13,752 nt of DNA from Acetomicrobium sp. UBA5826 (GTDB lineage Bacteria > Synergistota > Synergistia > Synergistales > Acetomicrobiaceae): the NCBI RefSeq assembly GCF_002433005.1, contig NZ_DJHF01000015.1, forward strand, positions 7,274-21,025, given 5' to 3'. A model generated the notes under the pieces. It was given only the letters and a program-made list of their open reading frames with translations. It was not told the DNA's origin and did no database searches. The translations under genes and the position numbers were made by a program. Positions 1 to 8,016 of the stretch are shown one piece after another. The first letter of the stretch is position 1, and every line of letters starts with the position of its first letter.

Positions 1-30
1 TTCTCATATCCCACTGTGTCAGGGACATAT

Positions 31-80
31 AAGGGGCAGCCTAAGCGGGATATTTCCTGCGGAATGATCGGCTGCCCCTT
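31..80. repeat. 11-bp perfect inverted repeat downstream of the TAXI gene
   Basis: AAGGGGCAGCC at 31-41 is exactly repeated in inverse as GGCTGCCCCTT at 70-80. The 28-base interior can itself form a short second stem (GCGGGA at 45-50 against TCCTGC at 55-60). It starts 14 bases past the stop of the leftward TAXI gene. Neither side is followed by a run of T, so it is not a classic intrinsic terminator. An RNA-stabilising or partial attenuating hairpin between a solute-binding protein gene and a downstream permease gene fits the position; that role is inference. Confidence 0.7.
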
Positions 81-94
81 TGCCTTATTTGGGT

Positions 95-1105
95 CTACTT
101 TTTGTATTCAGGAGGTATAAACCTCTCAGGAACTTCGATGCCCCTTTCCTGGGCGTAACGTATCAGACCTGCATGAGCGTAAATTTCACCGCCCTCAGGG
201 ACGTTTTCGAAGAAATCTGCCACGGGGTCCCAACCCTTAATTGCGGGATAGGCAGATGCCACTTCATCGAAACCTTCGACGTAGGCTTTAACGATTTGAT
301 ACCCGACTTCCTCGGGCAGATTGACCGATGCTACGGCCCCTACTATTGCGCACTCTTCCATGATGGGTCCCACGTCCGGCAGCTGCTTGATCTTGCCCTT
401 GGGCGTCTCGAGGAAGATCATGTATGGGTAACGCTCCCTTATCTTAGCCACGTCATCTTCGCTGTATCCTATGACCGTGATGGGAAGGGTGAGGTTGACC
501 TCGATCATGGAAGCATCCAGGCTATCCAGGGGTGATGTCTTTTGAAGTCCTATTATTGCGCCGTTTTTCATGGCATCAACTGCATCTCCTATAGCAGCAG
601 GGACAAGTTTTATGTCGGCATTCAACAGATCGTTAAATTTAAAAATATAGTCGGCCGATGCGGAGCCGGGGATGCCGGGGCTGAACTTCTTGCCCTTCAG
701 TTCCTTAAAGGTAGTGACGCCTGAGTCCTTTCTCACATACAGACGATCTGCAGTAATATTACGCATGAAAAGCCAGCGAACGTCTTCCCACTCCTCATTC
801 TCGAAGGTATCCATGCCCTTCACCATTTGATAGGCAGAAGGCAGATCGACACATAACGCAAAATCGAACACCCCCGCCTTGATTTTCCTTAAGTTATCGA
901 GGGCTGCGCCGCTTTCGATGACCGTAACCTGAATGTCGTTTTGGGCCTCGTTTATCACGTTTGCCGTAGCGACGCACCAGGCATAGACCCCCGAGGTGGA
1001 GGACGTGCTTCCCATGTTGAGGTATTGTTTTTCCGCCATTGCCGGCGAAGTTAAAAGACACAAAGCTATGGCGAAGAAAAGGAACCAAAATCCTTTCTTT
1101 TTCAT
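95..1105 (-). CDS. TAXI family TRAP transporter solute-binding protein
   Basis: A 336-residue periplasmic binding protein of the TAXI (TRAP-associated extracytoplasmic immunogenic) family, which delivers organic acids or amino acids to a fused TRAP permease. Residues 1-24 are a signal peptide (MKKK, a long hydrophobic core, then SPAMA before EKQYLNM). No lipobox cysteine is seen, so the mature protein should be free in a periplasm. The mature part has the family opening YLNMGSTSSTSGVYAW near residue 28, the IESGAALDNLRKIKAG segment and the late YPAIKGWDP region. I start at the ATG at 1105 because AAGGAGGGG lies 6 bases before it; an ATG 33 bases upstream has no such site and would place charged residues before the signal. 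It is the third gene of a leftward set with the dehydratase subunits, 88 bases behind the small subunit. The permease is expected past the left edge. Ligand unknown; an organic acid is likely from context. Confidence 0.93.
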   Translation of the reverse strand: MKKKGFWFLFFAIALCLLTSPAMAEKQYLNMGSTSSTSGVYAWCVATANVINEAQNDIQVTVIESGAALDNLRKIKAGVFDFALCVDLPSAYQMVKGMDTFENEEWEDVRWLFMRNITADRLYVRKDSGVTTFKELKGKKFSPGIPGSASADYIFKFNDLLNADIKLVPAAIGDAVDAMKNGAIIGLQKTSPLDSLDASMIEVNLTLPITVIGYSEDDVAKIRERYPYMIFLETPKGKIKQLPDVGPIMEECAIVGAVASVNLPEEVGYQIVKAYVEGFDEVASAYPAIKGWDPVADFFENVPEGGEIYAHAGLIRYAQERGIEVPERFIPPEYKK

Positions 1106-1193
1106 CTTTCTCCCCTCCTTAAAATTATGACTGCTCAAAATATCTTCCCTTCAGGACTCGCTGCACAGGCTTTTTCGAATTTAGGCCGTACAC

Positions 1194-1700
1194 TTATTCT
1201 GTAGCGAAATCCCCGTACTTCTTAAGGTAAGGTACCAACCCTCCTTCTTTTAAGATGGCTTTCATGATATCGGGCATCTTTTCCATGGGAATTTTTATGT
1301 CCTTAGATATGTTCAAAACAAACCCTCTTTCCAGGTCCACCTCAAGTTCGTCTCCGTCATCTATTTCGTCGGTATCACACACCAGGGCGGGAAGGCCGAT
1401 ATTGATGGCATTTCTGAAGAAAATCCTGGCAAAGGACTTCGACAGCACAGCTGATACGCCCGATTCCTTTATAGCGATGGGGGCCTGCTCGCGCGAGGAG
1501 CCGCAGCCGAAGTTTTTGCCCGCCACGACCATGTCTCCGCGCTTCAATTTCTTCGAAAATTCGGGGTCGATGTCCTCGAACAAATGGGCTGCCAGATCGC
1601 TTAAATTCAAGGTTTTTGTGTATTTGCCGGCTATTATGTAGTCGGTGTTTACGTCATCGCCAAACTTGTGGGCCTTTCCCTTCAATAAAAGATCGCTCAT
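1194..1700 (-). CDS. leuD: 3-isopropylmalate dehydratase-type small subunit (aconitase family swivel domain)
   Basis: A 168-residue single-domain protein, the separate swivel subunit of heterodimeric IPM isomerase/homoaconitase-type hydro-lyases. It matches the short archaeal/thermophile type rather than the roughly 200-residue E. coli LeuD. Hallmarks are GDDVNTDYIIAGKY near the start, GKNFGCGSSREQAP around residues 61-74 (substrate carboxylate binding in the family) and the conserved SFARIFFRNAINIGLPAL. The substrate-selecting loop reads YTKT, not the YLRT-like sequence of characterised homoaconitases, so isopropylmalate should not be assumed. The gene lies 23 bases after the large subunit, and AGGTGAT stands 5 bases before the ATG. 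No leuA or leuB is nearby; transport and PrpD genes are. Related known functions include dimethylmalate dehydratase and citraconate hydratase. Family certain, substrate open. Confidence 0.92.
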   Translation of the reverse strand: MSDLLLKGKAHKFGDDVNTDYIIAGKYTKTLNLSDLAAHLFEDIDPEFSKKLKRGDMVVAGKNFGCGSSREQAPIAIKESGVSAVLSKSFARIFFRNAINIGLPALVCDTDEIDDGDELEVDLERGFVLNISKDIKIPMEKMPDIMKAILKEGGLVPYLKKYGDFATE

Positions 1701-1723
1701 CTTCCATCACCTTTCTGCCGACT

Positions 1724-2980
1724 TTAATTTAAGTACTTTCTGGGGTCGGCTATTCTGCCCTCTATCGCCGAAGCTGCGCACGTAGCGGGTGAGGCCAAAT
1801 ATATGTTCGACTTGTTGTTGCCCATTCGGCCCTTGAAGTTCCTGTTAGCCGTGGAGATGACGTTTTCTCCCTCTCCCGGCACGCCAAGATGTGTGCCTGG
1901 ACAGGGTCCGCACCCAGGCGGGATGATCGTAGCTTTTGCTTCGATCAAGGAGGCTATGATGCCCTGCTTTGCGGCCTCAAGCATAACCTCCCTCGAAGCA
2001 GGACATACGAGCAGCCTGACAGAATCATTTACCTTCCGCCCTCTTAAGATACTTTCAGCTTCCTTTAAATCCTCTAAACGTCCGTTAGTGCAAGTGCCTA
2101 TGAAGACCTGCTGTACGGGAATTCCGATGGCTTCGTCCACGGGATGGACGTTGTCGACGGCGTGGGGAAAGGCCACCTGGGGTTCGAGGTTAGCTGCGTC
2201 GATATGGAGAACATCTACGAAATTTGCATCTGCGTCGCTCAACTTGGGAGTAATAAAACGAGATGAACGGCTGCGAACCCATTCGAGCGTCTTTTCATCA
2301 GGCGGGACTATCCCCCCCTTGGCCCCTGCTTCGATCGCCATATTACAAAGCGTCATTCTGCCTCCCATGGACATCTCGTCGATGCAGCTGCCTGTAAATT
2401 CGAGACAGAGGTAGTCAGCCCCGTCGGATTTCAATATTCCTATGATGTGAAGCATGAGGTCCTTGGGATAGACTCCACGGGTTAGCCCCTTTTCGACGAC
2501 GATCTTCATGGTCTGGGGGACCTTAAGCCATAATTTGCCCGTAAGGAGCACGCCGCTTGCGTCGGTTGATCCTATGCCGAAGGAAAATGCCCCGACGGCA
2601 CCGTAAGTGCAGGTATGAGAGTCGGTCCCGAGGGCGATATCGCCAGGCAAGACCATCCCCTTCTCCAACATCAGTTGATGACAGATCCCTTCGCCGACGT
2701 CGAAGAACCTTATTCCCTGCTCCTTCGCAAAGCTTCTCAACATGTCGTGAAGACCGCTGATCCTTTCGTTTGGACTTGGCGTGGCGTGGTCAAGAACGAA
2801 GGCAACCTTTGCGGGGTCCCACACCCTTTCCCTTTCAAATTCCCTGAAGGCCTTGATCGCAAGCGGGCCCGTGGCGTCGTGACACATCAACATATCGACG
2901 GGTACCACGCAATAATCTCCTGCCTTAACCTCTTCGCCGACGTGACCGGAAATTATCTTTTCGACAATCGTCTTTCCCAC
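1724..2980 (-). CDS. leuC: 3-isopropylmalate dehydratase-type large subunit (4Fe-4S hydro-lyase)
   Basis: A 418-residue catalytic subunit of an aconitase-family hydro-lyase that moves water across a carboxylic acid double bond, acting in the cytoplasm with the small subunit just downstream. The cluster cysteines are visible: C297 in GTCTNGRLEDL, and C357 and C360 in PPGCGPCPGTH. Other family motifs are GTDSHTCTYGAVGAF (118-132), GSTDASGVLLTGK (137-149) and NRNFKGRMG (379-387). The length matches the HacA/archaeal LeuC type, shorter than E. coli LeuC (about 466). The start is a GTG: the frame has no ATG upstream before a stop, and AGGGGG lies about 7 bases before the GTG. It heads the leftward operon and faces the AtuA/PrpD operon. 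Leucine synthesis is possible, but the missing leuA/leuB and the catabolic neighbours favour a degradative substrate (inference). Confidence 0.93.
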   Translation of the reverse strand: MGKTIVEKIISGHVGEEVKAGDYCVVPVDMLMCHDATGPLAIKAFREFERERVWDPAKVAFVLDHATPSPNERISGLHDMLRSFAKEQGIRFFDVGEGICHQLMLEKGMVLPGDIALGTDSHTCTYGAVGAFSFGIGSTDASGVLLTGKLWLKVPQTMKIVVEKGLTRGVYPKDLMLHIIGILKSDGADYLCLEFTGSCIDEMSMGGRMTLCNMAIEAGAKGGIVPPDEKTLEWVRSRSSRFITPKLSDADANFVDVLHIDAANLEPQVAFPHAVDNVHPVDEAIGIPVQQVFIGTCTNGRLEDLKEAESILRGRKVNDSVRLLVCPASREVMLEAAKQGIIASLIEAKATIIPPGCGPCPGTHLGVPGEGENVISTANRNFKGRMGNNKSNIYLASPATCAASAIEGRIADPRKYLN

Positions 2981-3086
2981 ATCGATGCCCCCTGTCGTCT
3001 CTTTCGTATAGGAGTGGGCGATGTATGAAGGTAAGATAGTTATTCAAGCATGCAATATTGGAAGTGTCTTTCCATTGGTTATTTTA

Positions 3087-3114
3087 AAAATACCACTAAT
3101 ATAATTTTTGTCAA
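3087..3114 (-). promoter_or_regulatory. Candidate sigma-70 promoter of the dehydratase/TAXI operon
   Basis: On the minus strand a perfect TTGACA (3109-3114) is followed after 16 bases by TATTTT (3087-3092). Transcription would start near 3080 and leave a leader of about 100 bases before the GTG start of the large subunit. The -35 box is strong and the -10 box is 4 of 6. Confidence 0.5.
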
Positions 3115-3385
3115 TAGTAGGATGGCATGATTTTTAGTGATATCGATGATGTCTCTTAATATCCACAGGGCGAACAAAAACATCATTAATATAACGTAGG
3201 TTCCGGCAGTCTTTGAAGGCGAGACACCTCTGCATCTCCTTTTTTCCGCCGCTAATTGAGTTAGTTTCCTCGCTTATCAATAAAAAGAAATTTCATGACC
3301 GGCACAATACATATATATGCATAGTATCATTTGGTCAAAGATAACAAATTGATAAATTTTTAGCGATATAACCCTTTTTAATATA

Positions 3386-3414
3386 TTGACTTAAAGGTAA
3401 AGGAGTGATAAGCT
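3386..3414 (+). promoter_or_regulatory. Candidate promoter of the AtuA/PrpD operon
   Basis: TTGACT (3386-3391) is followed after 17 bases by TAAGCT (3409-3414), with a TG at 3406-3407 that would make an extended -10. The -10 itself matches only 3 of 6. It would give a leader of about 60 bases. A weak candidate, possibly activator-dependent. Confidence 0.35.
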
Positions 3415-3446
3415 CGACAAAGATAGGAAATATATATCCGTTATTA

Positions 3447-3463
3447 TGATGCAAAGGGCATCA
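3447..3463. repeat. Short inverted repeat before the AtuA ribosome site
   Basis: TGATGC and GCATCA, separated by AAAGG, lie 5 bases before the GGAGGG ribosome site at 3469-3474. It could be an operator or a small leader hairpin. Six-base arms can arise by chance. Confidence 0.35.
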
Positions 3464-3480
3464 CGATCGGAGGGATCGAA

Positions 3481-4863
3481 TTGGAAAAGGTTTCGTTATT
3501 GGTGTCAACGGGAAATTTGGGCGATAACATAATCGAGGAGGGATCCTTTTACGAAGGAGTGAAACGTCAGATTGATTGTTTCGCCGCAGATGCCGGCACT
3601 GCCGATGCAGGTCCCACCTTTTTGGGCGCCGACATGCCCCACAACCCAATCGAATGGGAGGAACACGACCTAGAACTTCTCCTGGTAGAAAGCAGAAAAA
3701 GAAACGTTCCTATGATAGTCGGCTCCTGCAGCACTACGGGCACGGACAAGACAGTGGACAGATATGCAGATATCATCAGAAGGCTTGCCAAAAAACACGG
3801 GTTGGAGCCCTTCAAAATGGCCTTGATATACTCTCAGGTCAGCAAGGAGGAGCTGCAAAGAAGGCTCAAGGATATCGAACCTCTCGAAGCTCCCTACGAA
3901 CTTACCGAAGAAGTCTTAAACGAGACGACAAACGTTACGGCATCCATGGGCATAGAGCAGATCGTACACGCCCTGGAAGAAGGCGCAGACGTAATTTTAG
4001 CGGGCAGGGCCTGCGACGACGCTGTCTTGGCAGCCTACCCCATCTATAAGGGCTTCCCCAAGGGCATCAGCCTGCATATGGGCAAAGCTGCCGAATGTGC
4101 ATCGCTGGTCTGCTGGCCCCAGATGGTGAAGGAATCCATTATCGCGACTGTCACCAAGGAATACTTTTCGATAGAGCCGATGCATCCGGCACAGCGGGCG
4201 ACGCCCCACAGCGTGGCGGCCCACTCGATGTACGAGAGGACAAACCCCTTCGTACAAGGTGTGCCCGGCGGGATTTTGGACATGCACGAATCAGAGTATG
4301 TCGCCGAAACGGACCGCATCACCAGGGTTTACGGGAGCAAATTTGTCCCCTCTCCCGACGGAACCTACAAGGTGAAGCTCGAGGGAGCCGGCGAGGTGGG
4401 CTACAGGGTGTATCACCTGGTCGGAATCAGGGACACGAGGGCCATCGCCAACATCGACCAAATATTGGTGGACACCCGAAAGAAGGTCTCTCAGATCATA
4501 GGACCCCACAGGGACGGAGACTACGAACTTTACTTTCACGTTTACGGCAAAAACGCCATCATGAAGGATTTCGAACCGCAAGAGCGGATAACAAGCCACG
4601 AATTAGCCGTAGTAATCGAGGCCATATCGAAGGATCAGGAGCTTGCAACCTCCGTGGCAAAGTGCGCCAAATTCCGCTTTTTCTACATGAGCTATCCCGG
4701 ACAGATGAATTCCTCCGGCGGATCGGTGGCGCTTCTTACGGACGAACCGCTTTATCCCAAAAACAAATGCTATAAATGGACGGTAGACCACCTCCTGCGA
4801 TTGGACGATCCGCTGGACGATAAGATATTCAGATTCTCCTTTGAAACTGTCAGGGGAAGGTAA
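3481..4863 (+). CDS. AtuA family protein (acyclic terpene utilisation, DUF1446)
   Basis: A 460-residue cytoplasmic protein of the AtuA/DUF1446 family. The name comes from Pseudomonas genes for citronellol/geraniol degradation; the biochemical reaction of the family is not established. Visible landmarks are DAGTADAGP (37-45), IVGSCSTTGTD (79-89), VILAGRACDDAVLAA near residue 175, and the later HRDGDYELYFHVYGKNAIMKDFEP region. It lacks the small ferredoxin-fold domain some members carry at the C-terminus; the 108-residue DUF4387 protein two genes on may take that place. It starts with TTG: GGAGGG sits 6 bases before it and translation reads MEKVSLLVSTGN. It is the first gene of the rightward operon, with 2 bases to the next gene. 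The context suggests an organic acid rather than a terpene substrate (inference). Confidence 0.88.
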   Translation: MEKVSLLVSTGNLGDNIIEEGSFYEGVKRQIDCFAADAGTADAGPTFLGADMPHNPIEWEEHDLELLLVESRKRNVPMIVGSCSTTGTDKTVDRYADIIRRLAKKHGLEPFKMALIYSQVSKEELQRRLKDIEPLEAPYELTEEVLNETTNVTASMGIEQIVHALEEGADVILAGRACDDAVLAAYPIYKGFPKGISLHMGKAAECASLVCWPQMVKESIIATVTKEYFSIEPMHPAQRATPHSVAAHSMYERTNPFVQGVPGGILDMHESEYVAETDRITRVYGSKFVPSPDGTYKVKLEGAGEVGYRVYHLVGIRDTRAIANIDQILVDTRKKVSQIIGPHRDGDYELYFHVYGKNAIMKDFEPQERITSHELAVVIEAISKDQELATSVAKCAKFRFFYMSYPGQMNSSGGSVALLTDEPLYPKNKCYKWTVDHLLRLDDPLDDKIFRFSFETVRGR

Positions 4864-4865
4864 CG

Positions 4866-6266
4866 ATGAGCGCGCCGAGGGACGAAAAGGATACGTTGCT
4901 CTGCAAACTTTCCCGCTACTACGCCTCGCTGTCGTATGACGAAGTTCCAGCCGAAGTCATCGAGAAAGCAAAACGTTCGCTGGTGGATTTCTTGAGCGAG
5001 CTGGCTGCAGGTTTTTATGTGGGAGAGCTGGCTGAGGCGGTAAATCCCTACCTTGTGGAGCTCGGAGGCAAGCCTGAGTCGACTTTACTTTGCGTGGGCA
5101 GAAAGATGCCCGCCCAAAACGCCGCCCTCGGAATGGGAGTAATGGCCCACGCTATAGAGCTCGACGACGGCCACAGGTGGGGAACGTCACATCCTGCCGT
5201 GGCAATCATGCCTGCCGTGCTGGCCATGGCCGAAAGGGAAAAAAGCTCATATGCCGATATTCTTTTAGCCATAGTCATCGGCTACGACATGATGCTTCGG
5301 GCAGCCAGGGCGATAAACCCAGCGCACCTTAAAAGGGGATTTCATTCGACGGGAACGTGCGGCTCTTTAGGCGCGGCTGCTGCATGTGCGAAGCTTTTAA
5401 ACTTGGACGAAGAAAAGACGGCTTACGCCATATCGATGGGCGGGCTTCAAAGCGCAGGATTACAAGAAATGCTCCACGACCATCCGGGCGTGAAGCCCCT
5501 TCAGCCCGGAAAGTCTGCCTCCGCAGGTATCCTGGCAGCAGACTTAGCAATGCGCGGTGCCAAATCCCCCAGGACCCTTTTTGAGGGAGAACACGGCTGG
5601 CTTAAGGCCATGTGCGATTCGAATTACTCCGCCGAAGCCTTAATAGGAGACCTTGGAACCCGTTTTGAGATCCTCTATACTTACACGAAGCTTTATCCCA
5701 CCTGCAGGCACTGTCACGCCGCCATAGACCTGGCGCGGGAGGCCAGGGAAACGCTATCCTGTGATCCGGCCGATATAGAATCCATCGAAGTCAAAACTTA
5801 CAGGCTCGGCATCGTGGAAGTTGGCCGGATACAGGTGCCAAAGACCCTACAGGAGGCCATGTTCAGCCTGCCCTTTGCCGTGGCCATAGCATTGACTCGA
5901 GGAAACGTCACGCTACAAGACTATACACCTGAGACGTTAAGCGATCCGAAGCTCATCTTTTTGGCCAAAAAGGTCCAAGTAATTGAAGACCAAAAATTAA
6001 ACGACCTGTACCCCGAAGAAAGGGGTGCCCATATGAAAGTAGTTTTAAAAGACGGCCGAAGCTTTGAAAAATACATCCCCGTCGCCAAGGGAGAGCCTGA
6101 ATTTCCCGTTACCGACGAAGACTTAAAGAAAAAGCTGCAAGCCATGTTATCCCCCTACTACCCCAACGCCTTCTTCGAAGGCCTGTGGAAGATGACAGTG
6201 GAGGGGAATGTTGAAAGTCGAAGTTACAGAGAGATTATTGAACACTTTGGGAGGTTTTGTTCATGA
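4866..6266 (+). CDS. MmgE/PrpD family protein, paralogue 1
   Basis: A 466-residue member of the MmgE/PrpD superfamily, which includes 2-methylcitrate dehydratase and cis-aconitate decarboxylase (itaconate synthase). These are cofactor-free enzymes that dehydrate or decarboxylate polycarboxylic acids. The helical domain spans roughly residues 10-265 and the smaller lid domain 270-450. Active-site region motifs are present: ELDD (98-101) with HP at 109-110, GFHSTGT with H160, and KLYPTCRHCH (275-284). The usual KxLHPG segment reads VKPLQPGK (209-216), with Gln for His. GGGGAAGG precedes the ATG by 5 bases. The stop overlaps the start of the DUF4387 gene by 4 bases, so the two are translationally coupled. 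About a PrpD's normal length and intact. Substrate unknown. Confidence 0.9.
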   Translation: MSAPRDEKDTLLCKLSRYYASLSYDEVPAEVIEKAKRSLVDFLSELAAGFYVGELAEAVNPYLVELGGKPESTLLCVGRKMPAQNAALGMGVMAHAIELDDGHRWGTSHPAVAIMPAVLAMAEREKSSYADILLAIVIGYDMMLRAARAINPAHLKRGFHSTGTCGSLGAAAACAKLLNLDEEKTAYAISMGGLQSAGLQEMLHDHPGVKPLQPGKSASAGILAADLAMRGAKSPRTLFEGEHGWLKAMCDSNYSAEALIGDLGTRFEILYTYTKLYPTCRHCHAAIDLAREARETLSCDPADIESIEVKTYRLGIVEVGRIQVPKTLQEAMFSLPFAVAIALTRGNVTLQDYTPETLSDPKLIFLAKKVQVIEDQKLNDLYPEERGAHMKVVLKDGRSFEKYIPVAKGEPEFPVTDEDLKKKLQAMLSPYYPNAFFEGLWKMTVEGNVESRSYREIIEHFGRFCS

Positions 6267-6589
6267 AGACAAAAAATATATGTGATTTAGCCAGAACAGT
6301 AAGAAGCAAGAATGCAGGAAGCTTCATGATAACCCTGGAGATAATATTCGACGACCGGCAAGTGTACGAAAGGGTAAAAAAAAGCGGAGCCATAACGAGG
6401 GAGGCGATAGCCAAGGCCTATAACGTAGAACCTGAAAAGATCTTAGACTTCATGTTCTTCGATCCGGGCATGGGCATCAAGGCAAATTATCAGCGCCCGA
6501 TCCCAAGCGGCGGACCTGCCGAAACTGACGTCTACGGGTGTCAGCAGTACGCTCCCCTCTTTTCGCTTGAAATACCTTGGGAGGACTAG
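6263..6589 (+). CDS. DUF4387 domain protein
   Basis: A small 108-residue protein of the DUF4387 family, commonly encoded beside AtuA-family genes; its reaction is unknown. The sequence runs NICDLARTVRSKNAGSF at the start, then FFDPGMGIKANYQRP near residue 65, and PAETDVYGCQQYAPL near the end, all typical of the family. No signal peptide or membrane segment is present. I start at the ATG at 6263, which forms an ATGA overlap with the previous stop and has GGAGG 8 bases before it; the in-frame TTG 6 bases upstream sits almost on the ribosome site. It lies 2 bases before PrpD paralogue 2. Partnership with the AtuA protein in one complex is inference from co-occurrence and from fusions of similar small domains. 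Confidence 0.88.
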   Translation: MKTKNICDLARTVRSKNAGSFMITLEIIFDDRQVYERVKKSGAITREAIAKAYNVEPEKILDFMFFDPGMGIKANYQRPIPSGGPAETDVYGCQQYAPLFSLEIPWED

Positions 6590-6591
6590 CA

Positions 6592-7956
6592 ATGACGAAG
6601 ACCGTCTCCGAAAGGCTGGCAGATTTCGTACAAAGGGCATCTTACGAAAATTTGCCCAAAGAGGTGATCCACCAGGCCAAAAGGTGTCTTTTGGATACTT
6701 GCGGAGCCGTAATAGCGGGAAGCTATCACTCGACGTCAGGAAAGATAGCCCAATCTTACGCAAGGTCCCTGGAGGAGCCGCCCAAGGCTACGATAATTGG
6801 AACGGACATCATGAGATCTCCTCAAGCGGCTGCCTTCGCAAACGGCATCGCAGCGCACGCTCTTGAGCTTGACGACGGCTCAAGGCATGCAACCTACCAT
6901 CCCGGATCCTCGATCATACCTTCCTCCCTCGCCCTATGCGAGGCGGAAGGAAAAACTGCTCGGGATTTGATCGCCGCTATCGCCGTGGGCTACGAAGTCT
7001 CCATAAGGATAGGAAAATCCATGAACCCAAACCACTACCTCAAGGGATTTCATCCAACGGGAACGGTCGCTCACTTTGGCACGACGGCAGCCTGCTCCCA
7101 AATATTAAACTTAAGCGTAGAAGAAACGGTCAACGCCTTAGGGCTTGCCGGAAGCCTGGCATCGGGCATCAATCAATACGAAATTGACGGTTCTCTGGTA
7201 AAACATTTACATCCAGGAAACGCGGCAAGAAACGGAATCATGACTGCCTTACTGGCTAAAGAAGGCCTGACGGGCCCAAGGGGCGTAATCGAGGGACGAC
7301 TTGGTTTCTGTCACTGTTTTTCCGACGAATACGACATCTCTTCCATCACGGAAGGCTTGGGAACCCAATATGATATTTTATCCATTTACTTCAAGCCATA
7401 CCCCTCCTGCAGATATGTCCATTATGCAAACGAGGCCACTTTAAACATCTTAAAGGAACACCCTTTGACACCAGAAGACATTGACCAAATTCATATCCTC
7501 ACACACCAAAACGCAAAGCAGGGATCTGATATCCCCGATTACCAAACGGTCTTGCACGCACGCTTGAGCATTCAATACGGAATCGCCTCAATATTAGCCA
7601 GAGGCAAAGCCGGGCTTCAAGAGTACACGGAAGAGGCGATAAAAGACCCAAAGGTGCATGCAATTGCAAAAAAGATCACCATAGAAATAGATCCTGAAAT
7701 TCAAAAGCTATACCCGAATCCCAGGAGCATGATCGTCCAAATTAAGGATAAAAAAGGCAATATCTATTCATCGCGCGTAGATTATCCAAAGGGTGACCCT
7801 GAAAATCCAATGACAGACGAAGAATTGACAGATAAGTTCATCGACGTCACGGAAGGGGTAATTTCAAAGAAAAGACAGGCGGAGATCATTGAAAATACTT
7901 TACACATATCACATGATGCGTCGGTAAGGGATTTGATGAAACTATTAAGGTTCTGA
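6592..7956 (+). CDS. MmgE/PrpD family protein, paralogue 2
   Basis: A 454-residue MmgE/PrpD protein and the most canonical of the three here. It keeps ELDD (92-95) with YHPG (102-105), GFHPTGT with H154, KHLHPG (204-209) and KPYPSCRYVH (268-277). These match the positions lining the pocket in cis-aconitate decarboxylase and 2-methylcitrate dehydratase, so it is likely a working dehydratase or decarboxylase on a polycarboxylic acid. The start at 6592 has GGGAGG 7 bases before it; a TTG five codons upstream would overlap that site and is not used. It follows the DUF4387 gene by 2 bases, so it belongs to the same transcript. Clearly different in sequence from paralogue 1, hence an old duplication or separate acquisition rather than a recent copy. 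Confidence 0.92.
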   Translation: MTKTVSERLADFVQRASYENLPKEVIHQAKRCLLDTCGAVIAGSYHSTSGKIAQSYARSLEEPPKATIIGTDIMRSPQAAAFANGIAAHALELDDGSRHATYHPGSSIIPSSLALCEAEGKTARDLIAAIAVGYEVSIRIGKSMNPNHYLKGFHPTGTVAHFGTTAACSQILNLSVEETVNALGLAGSLASGINQYEIDGSLVKHLHPGNAARNGIMTALLAKEGLTGPRGVIEGRLGFCHCFSDEYDISSITEGLGTQYDILSIYFKPYPSCRYVHYANEATLNILKEHPLTPEDIDQIHILTHQNAKQGSDIPDYQTVLHARLSIQYGIASILARGKAGLQEYTEEAIKDPKVHAIAKKITIEIDPEIQKLYPNPRSMIVQIKDKKGNIYSSRVDYPKGDPENPMTDEELTDKFIDVTEGVISKKRQAEIIENTLHISHDASVRDLMKLLRF

Positions 7957-8016
7957 TTCTGAGACATGGGCATAGTCCGAATTTTATAAATTAAATTAAC
8001 AGAGGAGGAAAAGAAT

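Larger units (their letters stand above)
2981..3480. other. 500-base divergent intergenic region
   Basis: AT-rich DNA between the two outward-facing operons. It holds a leftward promoter (3087-3114), a candidate rightward promoter (3386-3414) and a small inverted repeat next to the AtuA ribosome site (3447-3463). No coding frame of note, RNA gene or intrinsic terminator is visible. The roughly 270 bases between the promoters have no assigned function. The length leaves room for shared operators of a regulator encoded elsewhere. Confidence 0.6.

Noticed and set aside
1..28. Possible start of a leftward permease gene (ATG at 28, or in the same frame at 7)
   Set aside because: The frame is open to the edge, but neither ATG has a ribosome site and only nine codons are visible.
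80..535. 151-codon open frame opposite the TAXI gene
   Set aside because: Antisense shadow; the minus-strand protein has a signal peptide and clear family motifs.
1803..2414. 203-codon open frame opposite the large dehydratase subunit
   Set aside because: Antisense shadow of a strongly conserved gene; Ser/Pro-rich composition, no family motif, no ribosome site.
3301..3325. Possible sigma-54 promoter around GGCAC...ATGC
   Set aside because: The spacing between the GG and GC elements does not fit the required distance.
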